64,000 nt of DNA from Mycetocola lacteus (GTDB lineage Bacteria; Actinomycetota; Actinomycetes; Actinomycetales; Microbacteriaceae). The stretch lies in contig NZ_RCUY01000005.1 of assembly GCF_003667575.1 (NCBI RefSeq), positions 248,001 through 312,000 of the forward strand, written 5' to 3'. Below, piece by piece: positions 33,121-41,989 of the stretch. Position numbers and translations under genes: made by a program. How positions within the stretch are numbered: the stretch's first letter is position 1; every line of letters starts with the position of its first letter. Below the pieces are notes generated by a model, which saw only the letters and a list, made by a program, of their open reading frames with translations, was not told the DNA's origin and made no database searches.

Positions 33121-34158
33121 TTGCGCGCAACGATTATTCACGGAGCCGGCGATGTCCGAATCGAAACCGTTCCCGACCCCGTCATCCTCGAACCCACCGA
33201 CGCGATTGTCCGGATCGTCCGCGCCTGCATCTGCGGTTCGGACCTGCACCCGTTCCACAACAAGCCCGCGGGGAGCGACCCGCGCGCGATCGGCCACGAA
33301 TTCATCGGCGTGGTTGAGGACACCGGTTCGGCCGTGCGCACCGTATCCCGCGGTGACTTCGTGATCGCCCCGTTTGTCTGGTCTGACGGCACCTGCGAAT
33401 TCTGCCGCGAGGGCCTGTTTACCTCGTGCCTGCACGGCGGTGACTGGGGCGATGAGAATGTGGGCGGCGGTCAGGGCGAGGCCACCCGGGTCCCCCAGGC
33501 CGATGGCACCCTGATTCCGGTTCCCGGTATCACCGAGGACTCCGAGCTTCTGCCCTCGCTGCTCACCCTGTCCGATGTGTACGGCACCGGCTATCACGCG
33601 GCGATCACCGCGGGCGTGCGCCCGGGCGAGACCGTTGTGGTCATCGGTGACGGCGCGGTCGGACTGCTCGCGGTCCTCTCGGCCAAGCAGCTGGGTGCTG
33701 AGAAGATCATCCTGATGGGTCGCCACGAGGCCCGCACCAACCTGGGGCGCGAGTTCGGAGCCACCGACGTGGTGTCTGCCCGCGGTGAGGAGGGCATCGC
33801 CCAGGTGCGCGAGCTTTCCGGCGGTCACGGCGCGCACCGTGTGCTGGAGGCCGTGGGATTCCTGCCCGCGTACGAGCAGGCGCTCGGAGTGGTCCGTCCC
33901 GGCGGCGCAATCAGCCGCGTGGGGGTGCCCCAGTACGTCGAGGCACCTGCGGGTCGCGTACTGTTCCGGCCCAACGTCACGCTGACCGGCGGCGTCGCGC
34001 CGGTCCGCAAGTACATCGATACGCTGCTGCCACTGGTCCTGGATGGCACCGTCAACCCGGGTCGGGTCTTTGACATGACCGTCTCGATTGAGGACGTGCC
34101 CTCGGGTTACGTGGCGATGGACGAGCGCCGCGCGCTCAAGGTCCTGGTCAAGCCGTAG
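33121..34158 (+). CDS. Zinc-dependent alcohol dehydrogenase (MDR family)
   Basis: 345 residues; oxidises or reduces an alcohol/aldehyde with NAD(P). Start is TTG at 33121 behind AAGGAGCAATC; the upstream in-frame ATG at 33079 is out of reach of that site. Catalytic zinc: Cys in ACICGSDLHPFH and the GHE motif in AIGHEFIG. Structural zinc lobe DGTCEFCREGLFTSC keeps three Cys; the first of the usual four is Asp, known in some subfamilies. Nucleotide-binding VIGDGAVGLLAVLSAK. Similar actinobacterial enzymes are annotated as glutathione-independent formaldehyde or threonine-type dehydrogenases; I would not choose. Single gene with its own terminator. Confidence 0.88.
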   Translation: MRATIIHGAGDVRIETVPDPVILEPTDAIVRIVRACICGSDLHPFHNKPAGSDPRAIGHEFIGVVEDTGSAVRTVSRGDFVIAPFVWSDGTCEFCREGLFTSCLHGGDWGDENVGGGQGEATRVPQADGTLIPVPGITEDSELLPSLLTLSDVYGTGYHAAITAGVRPGETVVVIGDGAVGLLAVLSAKQLGAEKIILMGRHEARTNLGREFGATDVVSARGEEGIAQVRELSGGHGAHRVLEAVGFLPAYEQALGVVRPGGAISRVGVPQYVEAPAGRVLFRPNVTLTGGVAPVRKYIDTLLPLVLDGTVNPGRVFDMTVSIEDVPSGYVAMDERRALKVLVKP

Positions 34159-34165
34159 ATCACTT

Positions 34166-34208
34166 CGCCCCTGCCCGGTCGGTTATCCGCACCGGGCAGG
34201 GGCGTTTT
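34166..34208 (+). terminator. Strong terminator after the alcohol dehydrogenase
   Basis: Perfect 14-bp arms CGCCCCTGCCCGGT (34166-34179) and ACCGGGCAGGGGCG (34191-34204) followed by TTTT. Confidence 0.9.
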
Positions 34209-34344
34209 GCGCCCTCGGGGCCCCTCGGACGCGGCATCCGCTCGGTGGTATATCGCGGATCCGCCAGCTCGCGGCGGATCAACAACACACATTGGCTCTC
34301 GACACTCTTGTCAGCGTGAGAGCGGGGAAATATCGTTAAATCAG

Positions 34345-34363
34345 CAAGGCAAGGCTAGCCTTA
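34345..34363 (+). promoter_or_regulatory. Iron box (DtxR/IdeR-type operator)
   Basis: CAAGGCAAGGCTAGCCTTA matches 13 of 19 positions of the actinobacterial iron-box consensus (TTAGGTTAGGCTAACCTAA), with a perfect AAGGCTAGCCTT core. It lies 45 bases before the first siderophore permease, so iron-replete DtxR/IdeR should repress this operon. Confidence 0.7.
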
Positions 34364-34408
34364 GCCACTTCGTGTGCTTCGGCATCCTCACCACGCAGAA
34401 AGCTGTTT

Positions 34409-35470
34409 GTGTTGTTCGATTCTCCCGCTCGTTCGGCGACCCCCGCATCCGCGCCGACCGCGCGTACCCGCGGCCGCCTGAGCCGACGCCTCGGCTGGCT
34501 GATCCTGATCGCCTGCGTGCTGATGCTGCTGTGCGCGGCGAGTATCGCGGTGGGAGCCAAACCGGTCCCCCTCGCCCATATTCTGCCGGCGCTGATCGAT
34601 CCCGACCGTTTCGATGACGGCGCGATCATCACCGGGCTGCGTGTTCCGCGCACCGTGCTCGGTCTACTGGCCGGGGCTGCCCTCGGAGTCGCCGGCGGCG
34701 TAATCCAGGCCTTCACCCGTAACCCTCTAGCCGACCCGGGTATTCTCGGGGTGAACGCCGGGGCCGCGCTGGCCGTGACGATCGGCGTCGCCTATTTCGG
34801 GATGAGCGCGATCGGAGAATACCTCTGGCTCGCCCTGCTCGGCGCGATTATCGCGACCGTGGTGGTGTGGATGATCGGTGCCAGCGCCCGCGAGGGTGCC
34901 ACCGCGCTGCGGATGACCCTCGCGGGGGTGGGCGTGGCCGCGGTCCTCGGCGGCATCTCCTCGTCAATCCAGCTGAACCATCCCTCAACATTCCAGAAGA
35001 TGGCCGGCTGGGGTTCGGGCAGTCTGCTCGCCCAGCCACTCTCGGCGGCGGCGGTCGTGGGACCGGTCATCCTGGTGGGTATCGTGCTGGCGATCATCGC
35101 ATCCCGTGGGCTCAACGCCCTCGCCCTCGGAGACGATGTAGCCACCGCGCTCGGCACACGGGCAACCGTGACCCGCACCCTGGCCATCCTCGCGGTCACC
35201 CTGCTGGCGGGGTCCGCGACCGCTCTGGTGGGATCCATCGCCTTTGTGGGACTCATGATTCCGCACGTCGCCCGGGCCATCGTGGGGCCCTCCCAGGGCT
35301 GGATTCTCGCGTACTCGGTGGTGCTCGGCCCCTGTCTCCTCCTCACCGCGGATGTCGCCGGACGCGTTCTCATGCAGCCGGCCGAGCTGCCGGTTGGCCT
35401 GGTGACCGCGTTTGTGGGGGCACCCGCCCTCATCCTGCTGGCACGGCGCGCCCGAATGGCCGCACTGTGA
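34409..35470 (+). CDS. Iron-siderophore ABC transporter permease 1 (FecCD family)
   Basis: 353 residues, nine or ten hydrophobic helices. Family blocks: RVPRTVLGLLAGAALGVAGG, IQAFTRNPLADPGILGVNAGA, and GLMIPHVARAIVGPSQGW near the C-terminus. First gene of an iron-box-controlled operon; ends in a GTGA overlap with permease 2. The GTG at 34409 is the likeliest start, TTG at 34412 being an alternative; neither has a strong ribosome site. Imports ferric siderophore with permease 2 and the binding protein. No ATPase gene follows, so the ATPase must be supplied from elsewhere. Confidence 0.9.
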   Translation: MLFDSPARSATPASAPTARTRGRLSRRLGWLILIACVLMLLCAASIAVGAKPVPLAHILPALIDPDRFDDGAIITGLRVPRTVLGLLAGAALGVAGGVIQAFTRNPLADPGILGVNAGAALAVTIGVAYFGMSAIGEYLWLALLGAIIATVVVWMIGASAREGATALRMTLAGVGVAAVLGGISSSIQLNHPSTFQKMAGWGSGSLLAQPLSAAAVVGPVILVGIVLAIIASRGLNALALGDDVATALGTRATVTRTLAILAVTLLAGSATALVGSIAFVGLMIPHVARAIVGPSQGWILAYSVVLGPCLLLTADVAGRVLMQPAELPVGLVTAFVGAPALILLARRARMAAL

Positions 35471-36573
35471 CCCGGGCCGAGACACGGCGCGCACCCGCGC
35501 GAGTGGCGGGGCGGAACCGGCGCCGGTCCGCGCGGGCACCGCGCCCTCTCGTGCACGTGGTTTGGCGCACCCGAGGACTCTCGATGCGGGTGCCGCGACG
35601 CACGCTGATCGCGGTCGCCGGGCTTCTTCTGGCCGCCATCACGGTGGGCGTCTACTCGCTGGCCACCGGAGACTACGTCCTGAGTATCGGACAGGTCGCC
35701 GGCGCACTGTTTGGGCACGCACACGGGATCGAATCCACGATCGTACTGGAGTGGCGTCTCCCCCGCGTTCTCACTGCGCTGCTCTTCGGGGCGGCGCTGG
35801 GCCTTGCCGGCGCGATCTTCCAGTCCCTCACCCGCAATCCGCTGGGCAGCCCGGACATCATCGGGTTCGACACCGGCGCCTATACCGGCGCGCTGATCGT
35901 GATGCTGGTCCTGAATCTCCCCGGTGGGGTCACCACCGCCGCGGGCGCGGTCATCGGAGGGCTGCTAACCGCCGCCGCCGTGTACGTACTGGCATATCGC
36001 AACGGGATGGTGGGATTTCGGCTGATCGTGGTGGGCATCGGCGTCACCGCGATGCTGACCTCGGTCAATACCTGGCTGATTCTGCACGCCGATACCCAGC
36101 AGGCAGTGAACGCCGGCTTCTGGGGCGCGGGATCGCTGGATAAATCCGGGATGGATCAGCTGAGCATCGCGATCATCCCGCTGCTGGTGCTGTTTCTCGC
36201 GGCGGTCCTGATCACCCCGGCACTCGGCCTGCTGGAACTCGGCGATGATGCGGGTGCCCAGCTCGGTGTCGCGGTGGAACGCACGCGGCTGCTGGCGATC
36301 ATCATCGGTGTCGGCTTGAGCGCCCTGGTGACCTCCTTTTCCGGGCCGATCGCGTTTGTGGCACTGGCGGCCCCGCAGATTGCCCGTCGGCTCGCCGGTG
36401 CCGCCGGTATCGCGTTTCTTCCCTCCGCGCTGACCGGCGCGGTTCTCCTGCTCAGCGCCGATGCGATCGCCCAGCACGCACTCCCCGACCCGGTACCGGT
36501 CGGGCTGGTGACCGTGATTCTCGGCGGCGGCTACTTCCTGTGGCTGCTGGTGACCGAGGGCCGTCGCCGCTAA
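35467..36573 (+). CDS. Iron-siderophore ABC transporter permease 2 (FecCD family)
   Basis: 368 residues if started at the coupled GTG (35467), giving an Arg-rich cytoplasmic leader of about 40 residues before MRVPRRTLIAVAGLLLAA; ATG 35584 is the more conventional start. Blocks EWRLPRVLTALLFGAALGLA, FQSLTRNPLGSPDIIGFDTG and FVALAAPQIARRLAGAAG identify the FecCD family. The open frame reaching back to 34867 is in another phase of permease 1 and is not coding. Heterodimer partner of permease 1. Confidence 0.88.
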   Translation: MTRAETRRAPARVAGRNRRRSARAPRPLVHVVWRTRGLSMRVPRRTLIAVAGLLLAAITVGVYSLATGDYVLSIGQVAGALFGHAHGIESTIVLEWRLPRVLTALLFGAALGLAGAIFQSLTRNPLGSPDIIGFDTGAYTGALIVMLVLNLPGGVTTAAGAVIGGLLTAAAVYVLAYRNGMVGFRLIVVGIGVTAMLTSVNTWLILHADTQQAVNAGFWGAGSLDKSGMDQLSIAIIPLLVLFLAAVLITPALGLLELGDDAGAQLGVAVERTRLLAIIIGVGLSALVTSFSGPIAFVALAAPQIARRLAGAAGIAFLPSALTGAVLLLSADAIAQHALPDPVPVGLVTVILGGGYFLWLLVTEGRRR

Positions 36574-36613
36574 TCCCAAGATTTTTATCCCCCTACCCCC
36601 GATCGAAGGACCC

Positions 36614-37585
36614 ATGAACACACAGTTCCGATTCCAAAAAACGCTGCTCGCGCTCGGCGGTGCGGCTCTCGCCCTCGCTCTCGCCGCCTGCAGCACCAGC
36701 GCCCCCGGCGGCGAGGACGCCTCGGCGTCCGCCGCCACCCGCTCGGTGAGTACCGCCAATGGTTCGGTGAAGATTCCCGCGCATCCGAAACGGATCGTCT
36801 CGATCCACTCGTTCAGCACCGAATCGCTGTTGGACTTTGGTGTCACCCCGGTGGGCGTGGAGGACACCGGCGCTGAGTATGTTCCCCAGCGCTACCTCAA
36901 GCGCTGGGAGCCGATCGAAAAGGTGGTTCAGGGCGGAAAGGTCAACCTGGAAAAGATTGCCGCTCTCAAGCCCGACCTGATTATTGGCGTGGACGTCCCC
37001 TACCTGCGCGATGTGTATCCCAAGCTTGAGGCGATCGCCCCGACCGTGTTTGCACCCTTTGACGAGAAGAGCACCTGGGCGACTTATCCCGCCTACACCG
37101 CCGACTACATCAACGCCGAGCCCAAGCTGACCGAGCTCAAAAAGCGCTACGATGACCGCATTGCCGAGGTCTCCAAGAAGTATGCGGACCAGCTGGCAAA
37201 AACCAAGTGGGACATCATCCAGGGCGGCTTTGACGACGGCAACTACTGGATCTACTCGGACAAGACCCAGGTGGGCACCGTACTGAGCGCCCTCGGCGCA
37301 AAATTCGCCTCGGCCACCGCGGGCACCCCGGCAGGCCAGAACCAGTCGGTGTCCTATGAGCGCACCGATTTACTGAGTGACGCCGATGCGATCATCTACT
37401 ACGAAAACAACGACGGCACCCCGGCCAATAACATCGCCAAGCTGTTTGCCCTCCCGGGCTACCAGGAGCTGCCGGCCGTCAAGGCGGGACTGAGCATCGG
37501 CACCCCGGACTTCCTCTCGGGTTCCTACTCCGACTCGCTGGGCATCATCGACTCGATCGAGGCGGCGCTGAAGAAGATCAAGTAG
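36614..37585 (+). CDS. Iron-siderophore binding lipoprotein (FepB/FecB family)
   Basis: 323 residues. Signal peptide ALGGAALALALAACS with lipobox LAAC, then a class III binding fold: VKIPAHPKRIVSIHSFSTES, LLDFGVTPVGVED, EKIAALKPDLIIGVD. The long linking helix (~170-200) and C-lobe SVSYERTDLLSDADAIIYY follow. It catches the ferric siderophore at the membrane surface for the two permeases upstream, 40 bases away. Ends at a strong bidirectional hairpin. Confidence 0.9.
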   Translation: MNTQFRFQKTLLALGGAALALALAACSTSAPGGEDASASAATRSVSTANGSVKIPAHPKRIVSIHSFSTESLLDFGVTPVGVEDTGAEYVPQRYLKRWEPIEKVVQGGKVNLEKIAALKPDLIIGVDVPYLRDVYPKLEAIAPTVFAPFDEKSTWATYPAYTADYINAEPKLTELKKRYDDRIAEVSKKYADQLAKTKWDIIQGGFDDGNYWIYSDKTQVGTVLSALGAKFASATAGTPAGQNQSVSYERTDLLSDADAIIYYENNDGTPANNIAKLFALPGYQELPAVKAGLSIGTPDFLSGSYSDSLGIIDSIEAALKKIK

Positions 37586-37600
37586 CACGGGTCGCCACCG

Positions 37601-37632
37601 CTACCCCGCCCCGGAGTTCCGGGGCGGGGTAG
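37601..37632. terminator. Bidirectional terminator, siderophore operon / FabF-like gene
   Basis: Perfect 15-bp arms CTACCCCGCCCCGGA (37601-37615) and TCCGGGGCGGGGTAG (37618-37632) between convergent genes; innermost pairs cannot close the two-base gap. Confidence 0.75.
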
Positions 37633-37638
37633 AACCCG

Positions 37639-38853
37639 CTAGGGCCTCGTGAATACCAGGGACACGTTTTGGCCGCCGAAGCCGAAGGAGTTGCTGAGGA
37701 CGGCGGGCTGCGGCAGGTCGCGGCGTGTGGTGACAACGTCAAGGCCGATGTCCGGGTCCACGGTTTCGAGGGTGAGGTTACGGGTGGGCGGGATCACGCC
37801 GTCGCGGATCGCGAGGACGCTCAGCAGGGCCTCGATTGCCCCGGCACCACCAAACAGGTGCCCGATGGCGCCCTTCGGCGCGGTCACCGCCATGTCCGTG
37901 CCGAACACCGAGGCGATCGCACGGGCCTCGGCGACATCGCCCACAGGGGTGCCCGTGGCATGGGCGTTGACGTGTGCAATGCCCGCCGGATCCAGGCCTG
38001 CCTGACCGAGGGCCCGGCGCATCGCCTGGATCTGACCGCGACCATCCGGGGCCGGGGCGGTCATATGGTGCGCATCCGAGGCGATCCCCGCGCCCGCTAG
38101 AACCGCGTACACTCGGGCCTCACGCGCCGCAGCGTGCTCCGCACTCTCCAGGATTAGGACCGCCGCGCCCTCTCCGATCACAAACCCGTTGCGGTCGGTA
38201 GCAAACGGACGCGAGGCATCCGCAGCATCTCCGGTGGACTTCGCCAGGGCGCGCGCCTGGGTGAACCCGGCAACGGTGATCGGGGTGATCGCGGCCTCGG
38301 TTCCACCCACGATCACCACATCGGCCTCCCCCGCACGGATCAGCCGAGCCCCCAGCGCGATCGCCTCCGCACCCGAGGAACATGCGGACACCGGGGTGTA
38401 GACACCCGCCTGCGCCCCGTATTCGATACTCACCACGGCGGCCGCCGCATTGGGCATCAGCATCGGGACCGTGCGCGGAGACACCCGGCGCACCCCTGAC
38501 GCTGCCAGCACGTCGTGTTCGTGCAGCAGAGACTCGACCCCGCCGATTCCGGTTCCGATCGCCACGGCCAATCGTTCGGGATCCGGATCCACCAGTCCCG
38601 CATCCATCCAGGCTTCGGCGGCGGCCACCGCGGCCGACTGCTGGGAACGATCCAGGCGCTTCGCCTGCACCGGCGTTAGACTCGCGGCCGGATCGGTTGC
38701 CAGGGTGCCCGCTACAAGCCCCTCCACGATGTGATCGGCCGCACGAATACCGGACTTCCCGGCCAGTAGCGCCTCCCAGGTTTCGGCCACGCCGGTACCC
38801 AGCGGGGTGATCGCGCCCAGACCGGTCACAACCACATCATCTAATTCGCGCAT
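37639..38853 (-). CDS. Beta-ketoacyl-ACP synthase II-like protein (FabF family)
   Basis: 404 residues; condenses malonyl-ACP with an acyl chain in fatty-acid or polyketide synthesis. Catalytic triad complete: Cys158 in PVSACSSGAEA, His298 in NAHATGTPVGD, His332 in KGAIGHLFGGAG, with Lys327. It stands alone, away from other fab genes, and faces a TetR regulator with two shared palindromes between them. That suggests an inducible accessory synthase rather than the housekeeping copy. Confidence 0.9.
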   Translation of the reverse strand: MRELDDVVVTGLGAITPLGTGVAETWEALLAGKSGIRAADHIVEGLVAGTLATDPAASLTPVQAKRLDRSQQSAAVAAAEAWMDAGLVDPDPERLAVAIGTGIGGVESLLHEHDVLAASGVRRVSPRTVPMLMPNAAAAVVSIEYGAQAGVYTPVSACSSGAEAIALGARLIRAGEADVVIVGGTEAAITPITVAGFTQARALAKSTGDAADASRPFATDRNGFVIGEGAAVLILESAEHAAAREARVYAVLAGAGIASDAHHMTAPAPDGRGQIQAMRRALGQAGLDPAGIAHVNAHATGTPVGDVAEARAIASVFGTDMAVTAPKGAIGHLFGGAGAIEALLSVLAIRDGVIPPTRNLTLETVDPDIGLDVVTTRRDLPQPAVLSNSFGFGGQNVSLVFTRP

Positions 38854-38873
38854 GAGGGCACCTCTCTCAACTT

Positions 38874-38915
38874 TTGTACGTCATACAATTCAGTGTTAAT
38901 TTGTATCACATACAA
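38874..38915. promoter_or_regulatory. Paired TetR-type operators between the FabF-like and TetR genes
   Basis: TTGTAC-GTC-ATACAA (38874-38888, one mismatch) and TTGTAT-CAC-ATACAA (38901-38915, perfect), centres 27 bp apart, in the 69-bp divergent gap. Likely sites for the adjacent TetR protein. Confidence 0.65.
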
Positions 38916-38922
38916 TTGAGTC

Positions 38923-39510
38923 GTGAGTACACAGCAGAAGAACTCCCAGGCGGGCACCCGTGCAGTCTCGACCCGGCACCGATTGATCGAGGCGACCGCC
39001 GCGCTCTGCCTCGAACGCGGCGGCGGGGATATCAGCGTGGCCGAGATCGCCGCCGGCGCGGGCGTCTTCCCCAACCAGGTCACCTACCACTTCGGATCCA
39101 AGGATTCGCTGCTTGTCCACGCGGCGTTTTACGCCCTGCTACACGACTCCGAACGACTCTCGCGAGTCGGCGACTCGGCCGGAGACGCGGCGGCAATCCG
39201 CCGCAAAATTGCCCGCACCACCCTGGCGCTGCCCGCGCTCCCCGCGGTCTCCCGGGCCCTGGCGGCCGGCATCGCCAAACCCGAGCTGGCATCCACCGTG
39301 GACACCCACCTCGACCTACTGTTTCGCCGCTCCGAGCGCTACCTGGAACGCCTCCTTCGCCGTAACGGCTGGAGCATCGAGCGCCCGGTTGGCGTCGAGG
39401 TGCGCACGTTTTGGAGCACGGCACTCGGCGCGGTCCTTCTCGCCCAGGCGGGTGTGAGCGGGTCCGGATCCGACCTCGACCTAGCGGGAGTGCTCACCTT
39501 TCGCGAGTAG
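38923..39510 (+). CDS. TetR-family regulator of the FabF-like gene
   Basis: 195 residues. N-terminal helix-turn-helix RHRLIEATAALCLERGGGDI, then VAEIAAGAGVFPNQVTYHFGS. A helical ligand domain follows with no recognisable signature. GTG start at 38923, eight bases after the second palindrome, which would let it repress itself and the divergent synthase. A fatty-acid-derived ligand is plausible from context. The 3' end, TCGCGAGTAGCGGC, recurs at 39544-39557. Confidence 0.85.
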   Translation: MSTQQKNSQAGTRAVSTRHRLIEATAALCLERGGGDISVAEIAAGAGVFPNQVTYHFGSKDSLLVHAAFYALLHDSERLSRVGDSAGDAAAIRRKIARTTLALPALPAVSRALAAGIAKPELASTVDTHLDLLFRRSERYLERLLRRNGWSIERPVGVEVRTFWSTALGAVLLAQAGVSGSGSDLDLAGVLTFRE

Positions 39511-39575
39511 CGGCACCCCCGGTACGCACGCACCCCGATTCGGTCGCGAGTAGCGGCCGCCCCGGAACGCACACA

Positions 39576-39615
39576 CCCCGCCTCCGCGCGGCGGAAACGG
39601 GGTGCGGAGGCGGGG
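39576..39615. terminator. Bidirectional hairpin, TetR / SDR
   Basis: Perfect 12-bp arms CCCCGCCTCCGC (39576-39587) and GCGGAGGCGGGG (39604-39615) between convergent genes. Confidence 0.65.
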
Positions 39616-39619
39616 GAAA

Positions 39620-40393
39620 CTAGCTCAAACGCAGGCCGCCATCGAGGCGAATGGACTCCCCGTTGAGGTAGGTGTTCTCCACGATATGAGCGGCCAGTGC
39701 GGCAAACTCATCCGGACGACCCACACGCTGCGGGTTGGGGATGCCCTGGGAAATCGCGGCCAGCACCTCTCCACTCACGCCGAGCATCGGGGTATCAAAC
39801 CCACCGGCGATGACCGTGTTGACGCGGATTCCCCGACCGGCGAGATCGCGCGCGGCGGGCAGAGTCAGACCGATGATTCCGGCCTTGGTTCCCGCATAGC
39901 CGGTCATCGAGGCCGATCCCTCCACACCCGCGGCGGAGGAGGTGTTCACGATCACACCACGCTCCCCCTCGGCGTTCGGGGTGTTTGCCAGCATCGCCTC
40001 GGCCACCATGGACATCACGGTAAAGGTACCCAGCAGGTTGGTATCGATCATCTGGGTCAGCAGCGAACGATAGTTGTCCTGGCGGATGGTGGCCCGACCG
40101 TCGGCATCCACCAGCGGCACGGTGTTGTTTACTCCGGCGGTGTTGACGTTGGCATCGATCGACCCATAGGTTTCCAAGGTCAGCGCCACCGCGGCCTCTA
40201 CCGAGGCCAGGTCTGCAATGTCCAGCTCGACTCCGATGGCACTGGGCAGCGTGGCGGCGATCTCGCGGGCGGTATCCCCGCGACGCCCACCCACCACGAC
40301 ATTCGCTCCGCGCTCGGCAAAATACCGAGCGGTGGCCAGGCCAAGACCCGAGGTGGCACCGGCAACAAAAACCGTTGAGCCCTGAAGGCGCAT
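39620..40393 (-). CDS. SDR family oxidoreductase
   Basis: 257 residues of classical short-chain dehydrogenase. Cofactor motif GATSGLGLA, basic RR after the second strand (VGGRRGD) favouring NADPH, active-site Ser in NTSSAAG and Tyr-Lys in YAGTK, C-terminal ESIRLDGGLRLS. Start ATG 40393 lies two bases after the stop of the upstream SDR gene, so both are one operon. The frame extends to 40447 but overlaps the partner. Substrate unknown. Confidence 0.85.
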   Translation of the reverse strand: MRLQGSTVFVAGATSGLGLATARYFAERGANVVVGGRRGDTAREIAATLPSAIGVELDIADLASVEAAVALTLETYGSIDANVNTAGVNNTVPLVDADGRATIRQDNYRSLLTQMIDTNLLGTFTVMSMVAEAMLANTPNAEGERGVIVNTSSAAGVEGSASMTGYAGTKAGIIGLTLPAARDLAGRGIRVNTVIAGGFDTPMLGVSGEVLAAISQGIPNPQRVGRPDEFAALAAHIVENTYLNGESIRLDGGLRLS

Positions 40394-40395
40394 GG

Positions 40396-41235
40396 CTACT
40401 TCCCCGATCCGGTGTTTCCGTGAGCGGCGAGGGCCACGTGGTCCCACGCCTCCCAGGTGGCAATGCGCTGGGCATACACGTCCTTCACAAACGGCAGCAG
40501 GTTGCCCAGCATGAGGCGCAGCGGCGGCTCTTCGGCATCCACCAGCGCCAGAATCGCGCCGGCACTGGCCGCCGGATCACCCAGATCGCCCTCGCCGAGG
40601 GACGCCGCGAGTTCCTCGCGCAGCGCGTCATACTCACTCATGGTCGGGGCGGATCCGATCGAGTTGGTGCTCAGGAACTCGGTGGCGTAGCCGCTGGGCT
40701 CGACGATGCTCACGCGGATTCCGAACTGGGCAACCTCGGCGGCCAGCGCCTCGGAGATGCCCTCCACCGCAAACTTGGCACCCTCGTAGATTCCAGCGGT
40801 GGGCACGGCGACAATACCGGCGACGCTGGAGAGGTTGATGATGTGACCGGATCCCTGAGCGCGCAGCAGCGGAAGCGCGGCCTGGATGACCGAGAGGGTT
40901 CCAAAGACGTTTGTCTCAAAGTTAGCTCGAGTGCTGGCCTCATCCACCTCTTCGATGGCGCCCATCTGACCAAAACCCGCATTGTTGACGATGACGTCGA
41001 GGCGACCGAAGTGATCGTGCGCGGCCTTGACCGCGGCGAATACGGCCGCACGGTCGGTGACATCCAGCTGCAGAGCCAGGGCGGTATCGGGGAAGCGCTC
41101 CACCAGATCGGCAGCCTGGGCGGGATTGCGCAGGGTCAGGGCGACACGATCGCCACGCTCGAGCGCCGCCTGGGCCCAGATCCGGCCGAACCCGCGTCCG
41201 GCACCGGTAATGAACCACGTTTTGTTGCTGGTCAT
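40396..41235 (-). CDS. SDR family oxidoreductase (first gene of pair)
   Basis: 279 residues. TGAGRGFGR cofactor motif, NNAG, Ser in NLSSVAG and catalytic Tyr/Lys in YEGAK; the C-terminal region past residue 185 resembles the extended SDR group with a RVSIVEPSGYATEF segment. ATG 41235 preceded by AAAGGGTGG; a GTG three codons upstream is less likely. Divergent from a TetR gene with inverted repeats between them, the common arrangement for inducible SDRs. Confidence 0.85.
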   Translation of the reverse strand: MTSNKTWFITGAGRGFGRIWAQAALERGDRVALTLRNPAQAADLVERFPDTALALQLDVTDRAAVFAAVKAAHDHFGRLDVIVNNAGFGQMGAIEEVDEASTRANFETNVFGTLSVIQAALPLLRAQGSGHIINLSSVAGIVAVPTAGIYEGAKFAVEGISEALAAEVAQFGIRVSIVEPSGYATEFLSTNSIGSAPTMSEYDALREELAASLGEGDLGDPAASAGAILALVDAEEPPLRLMLGNLLPFVKDVYAQRIATWEAWDHVALAAHGNTGSGK

Positions 41236-41266
41236 GCTGACCACCCTTTCGTTGATGTGTTGTCAA

Positions 41267-41293
41267 CTTTACACTTAACGTAAATATGTAAAG
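41267..41293. promoter_or_regulatory. Candidate TetR operator between SDR pair and TetR
   Basis: CTTTAC (41267-41272) and GTAAAG (41288-41293) as 6-bp arms, with an inner TTTAC-N7-GTAAA repeat (41268-41284), in an AT-rich 104-bp divergent gap. Confidence 0.45.
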
Positions 41294-41339
41294 CATCGAA
41301 TGGGTAAAAAATTCCCCACCGACTGGATACCCTGGAGAC

Positions 41340-41876
41340 ATGGACCCGAAAGAACCGCGCCGCACGCAGATCCTGCGCGACGCAACCGCGCTGTTTTCTC
41401 GCTACGGATACACCCGGACGACCCTCGCCGATGTGGCCCGACACAACGGAATCTCCCGCCCCACCCTCTACGCGGAATTTGCCGATAAGGACGCACTCTT
41501 TAGCGCGGTCATCAAATCCCTGGCCGACGAACTGTTCGCCCGCCTCGACTCCGAACTCGCGACGATCACCACCCCGCGGGACCGCCTCCTGCACGCATGC
41601 CTGAGCTGGGTTGGGTCGGGCTATGATCTGATCCAGGAAAACCCCGAGGCGGCCGACCTGTTTAATCCGAAATTCACCGCCGTCACCACGAGTAATGCGC
41701 GATTTGAGCGCTACCTCGAGGACCTCCTCCCCGGCGAAAACTCCCCCGCACGCCTGACCGAGATGATCACCCTGAGTTTGCAGGGAATCAAGCGCTTCGC
41801 GGTGGACCGCCCGCACCTCGACGCCCTGGTTGAAACGCTGGTTGACACCGTGATTGCCGCCGCCCGGGCGCGCTAA
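41340..41876 (+). CDS. TetR-family regulator of the SDR pair
   Basis: 178 residues. Helix-turn-helix RTQILRDATALFSRYGYTRT, then LADVARHNGISRPTLYAEFADKD. Start at ATG 41340 just after CCCTGGAGACA. Divergent to the SDR operon, so a local repressor is likely. The following ketopantoate reductase-like gene is on the same strand after 113 bases and could be under the same control. Confidence 0.85.
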   Translation: MDPKEPRRTQILRDATALFSRYGYTRTTLADVARHNGISRPTLYAEFADKDALFSAVIKSLADELFARLDSELATITTPRDRLLHACLSWVGSGYDLIQENPEAADLFNPKFTAVTTSNARFERYLEDLLPGENSPARLTEMITLSLQGIKRFAVDRPHLDALVETLVDTVIAAARAR

Positions 41877-41989
41877 CCCGCGAGTCTCGGCGGGGCACTC
41901 TCAGAATCGAGCCCTAGGCTTTCGCTAGGCGAAACGGGTGTGCCATCCTGTGCGCATCACGCACCGCACCCGAGCGATTGGAGAACACC

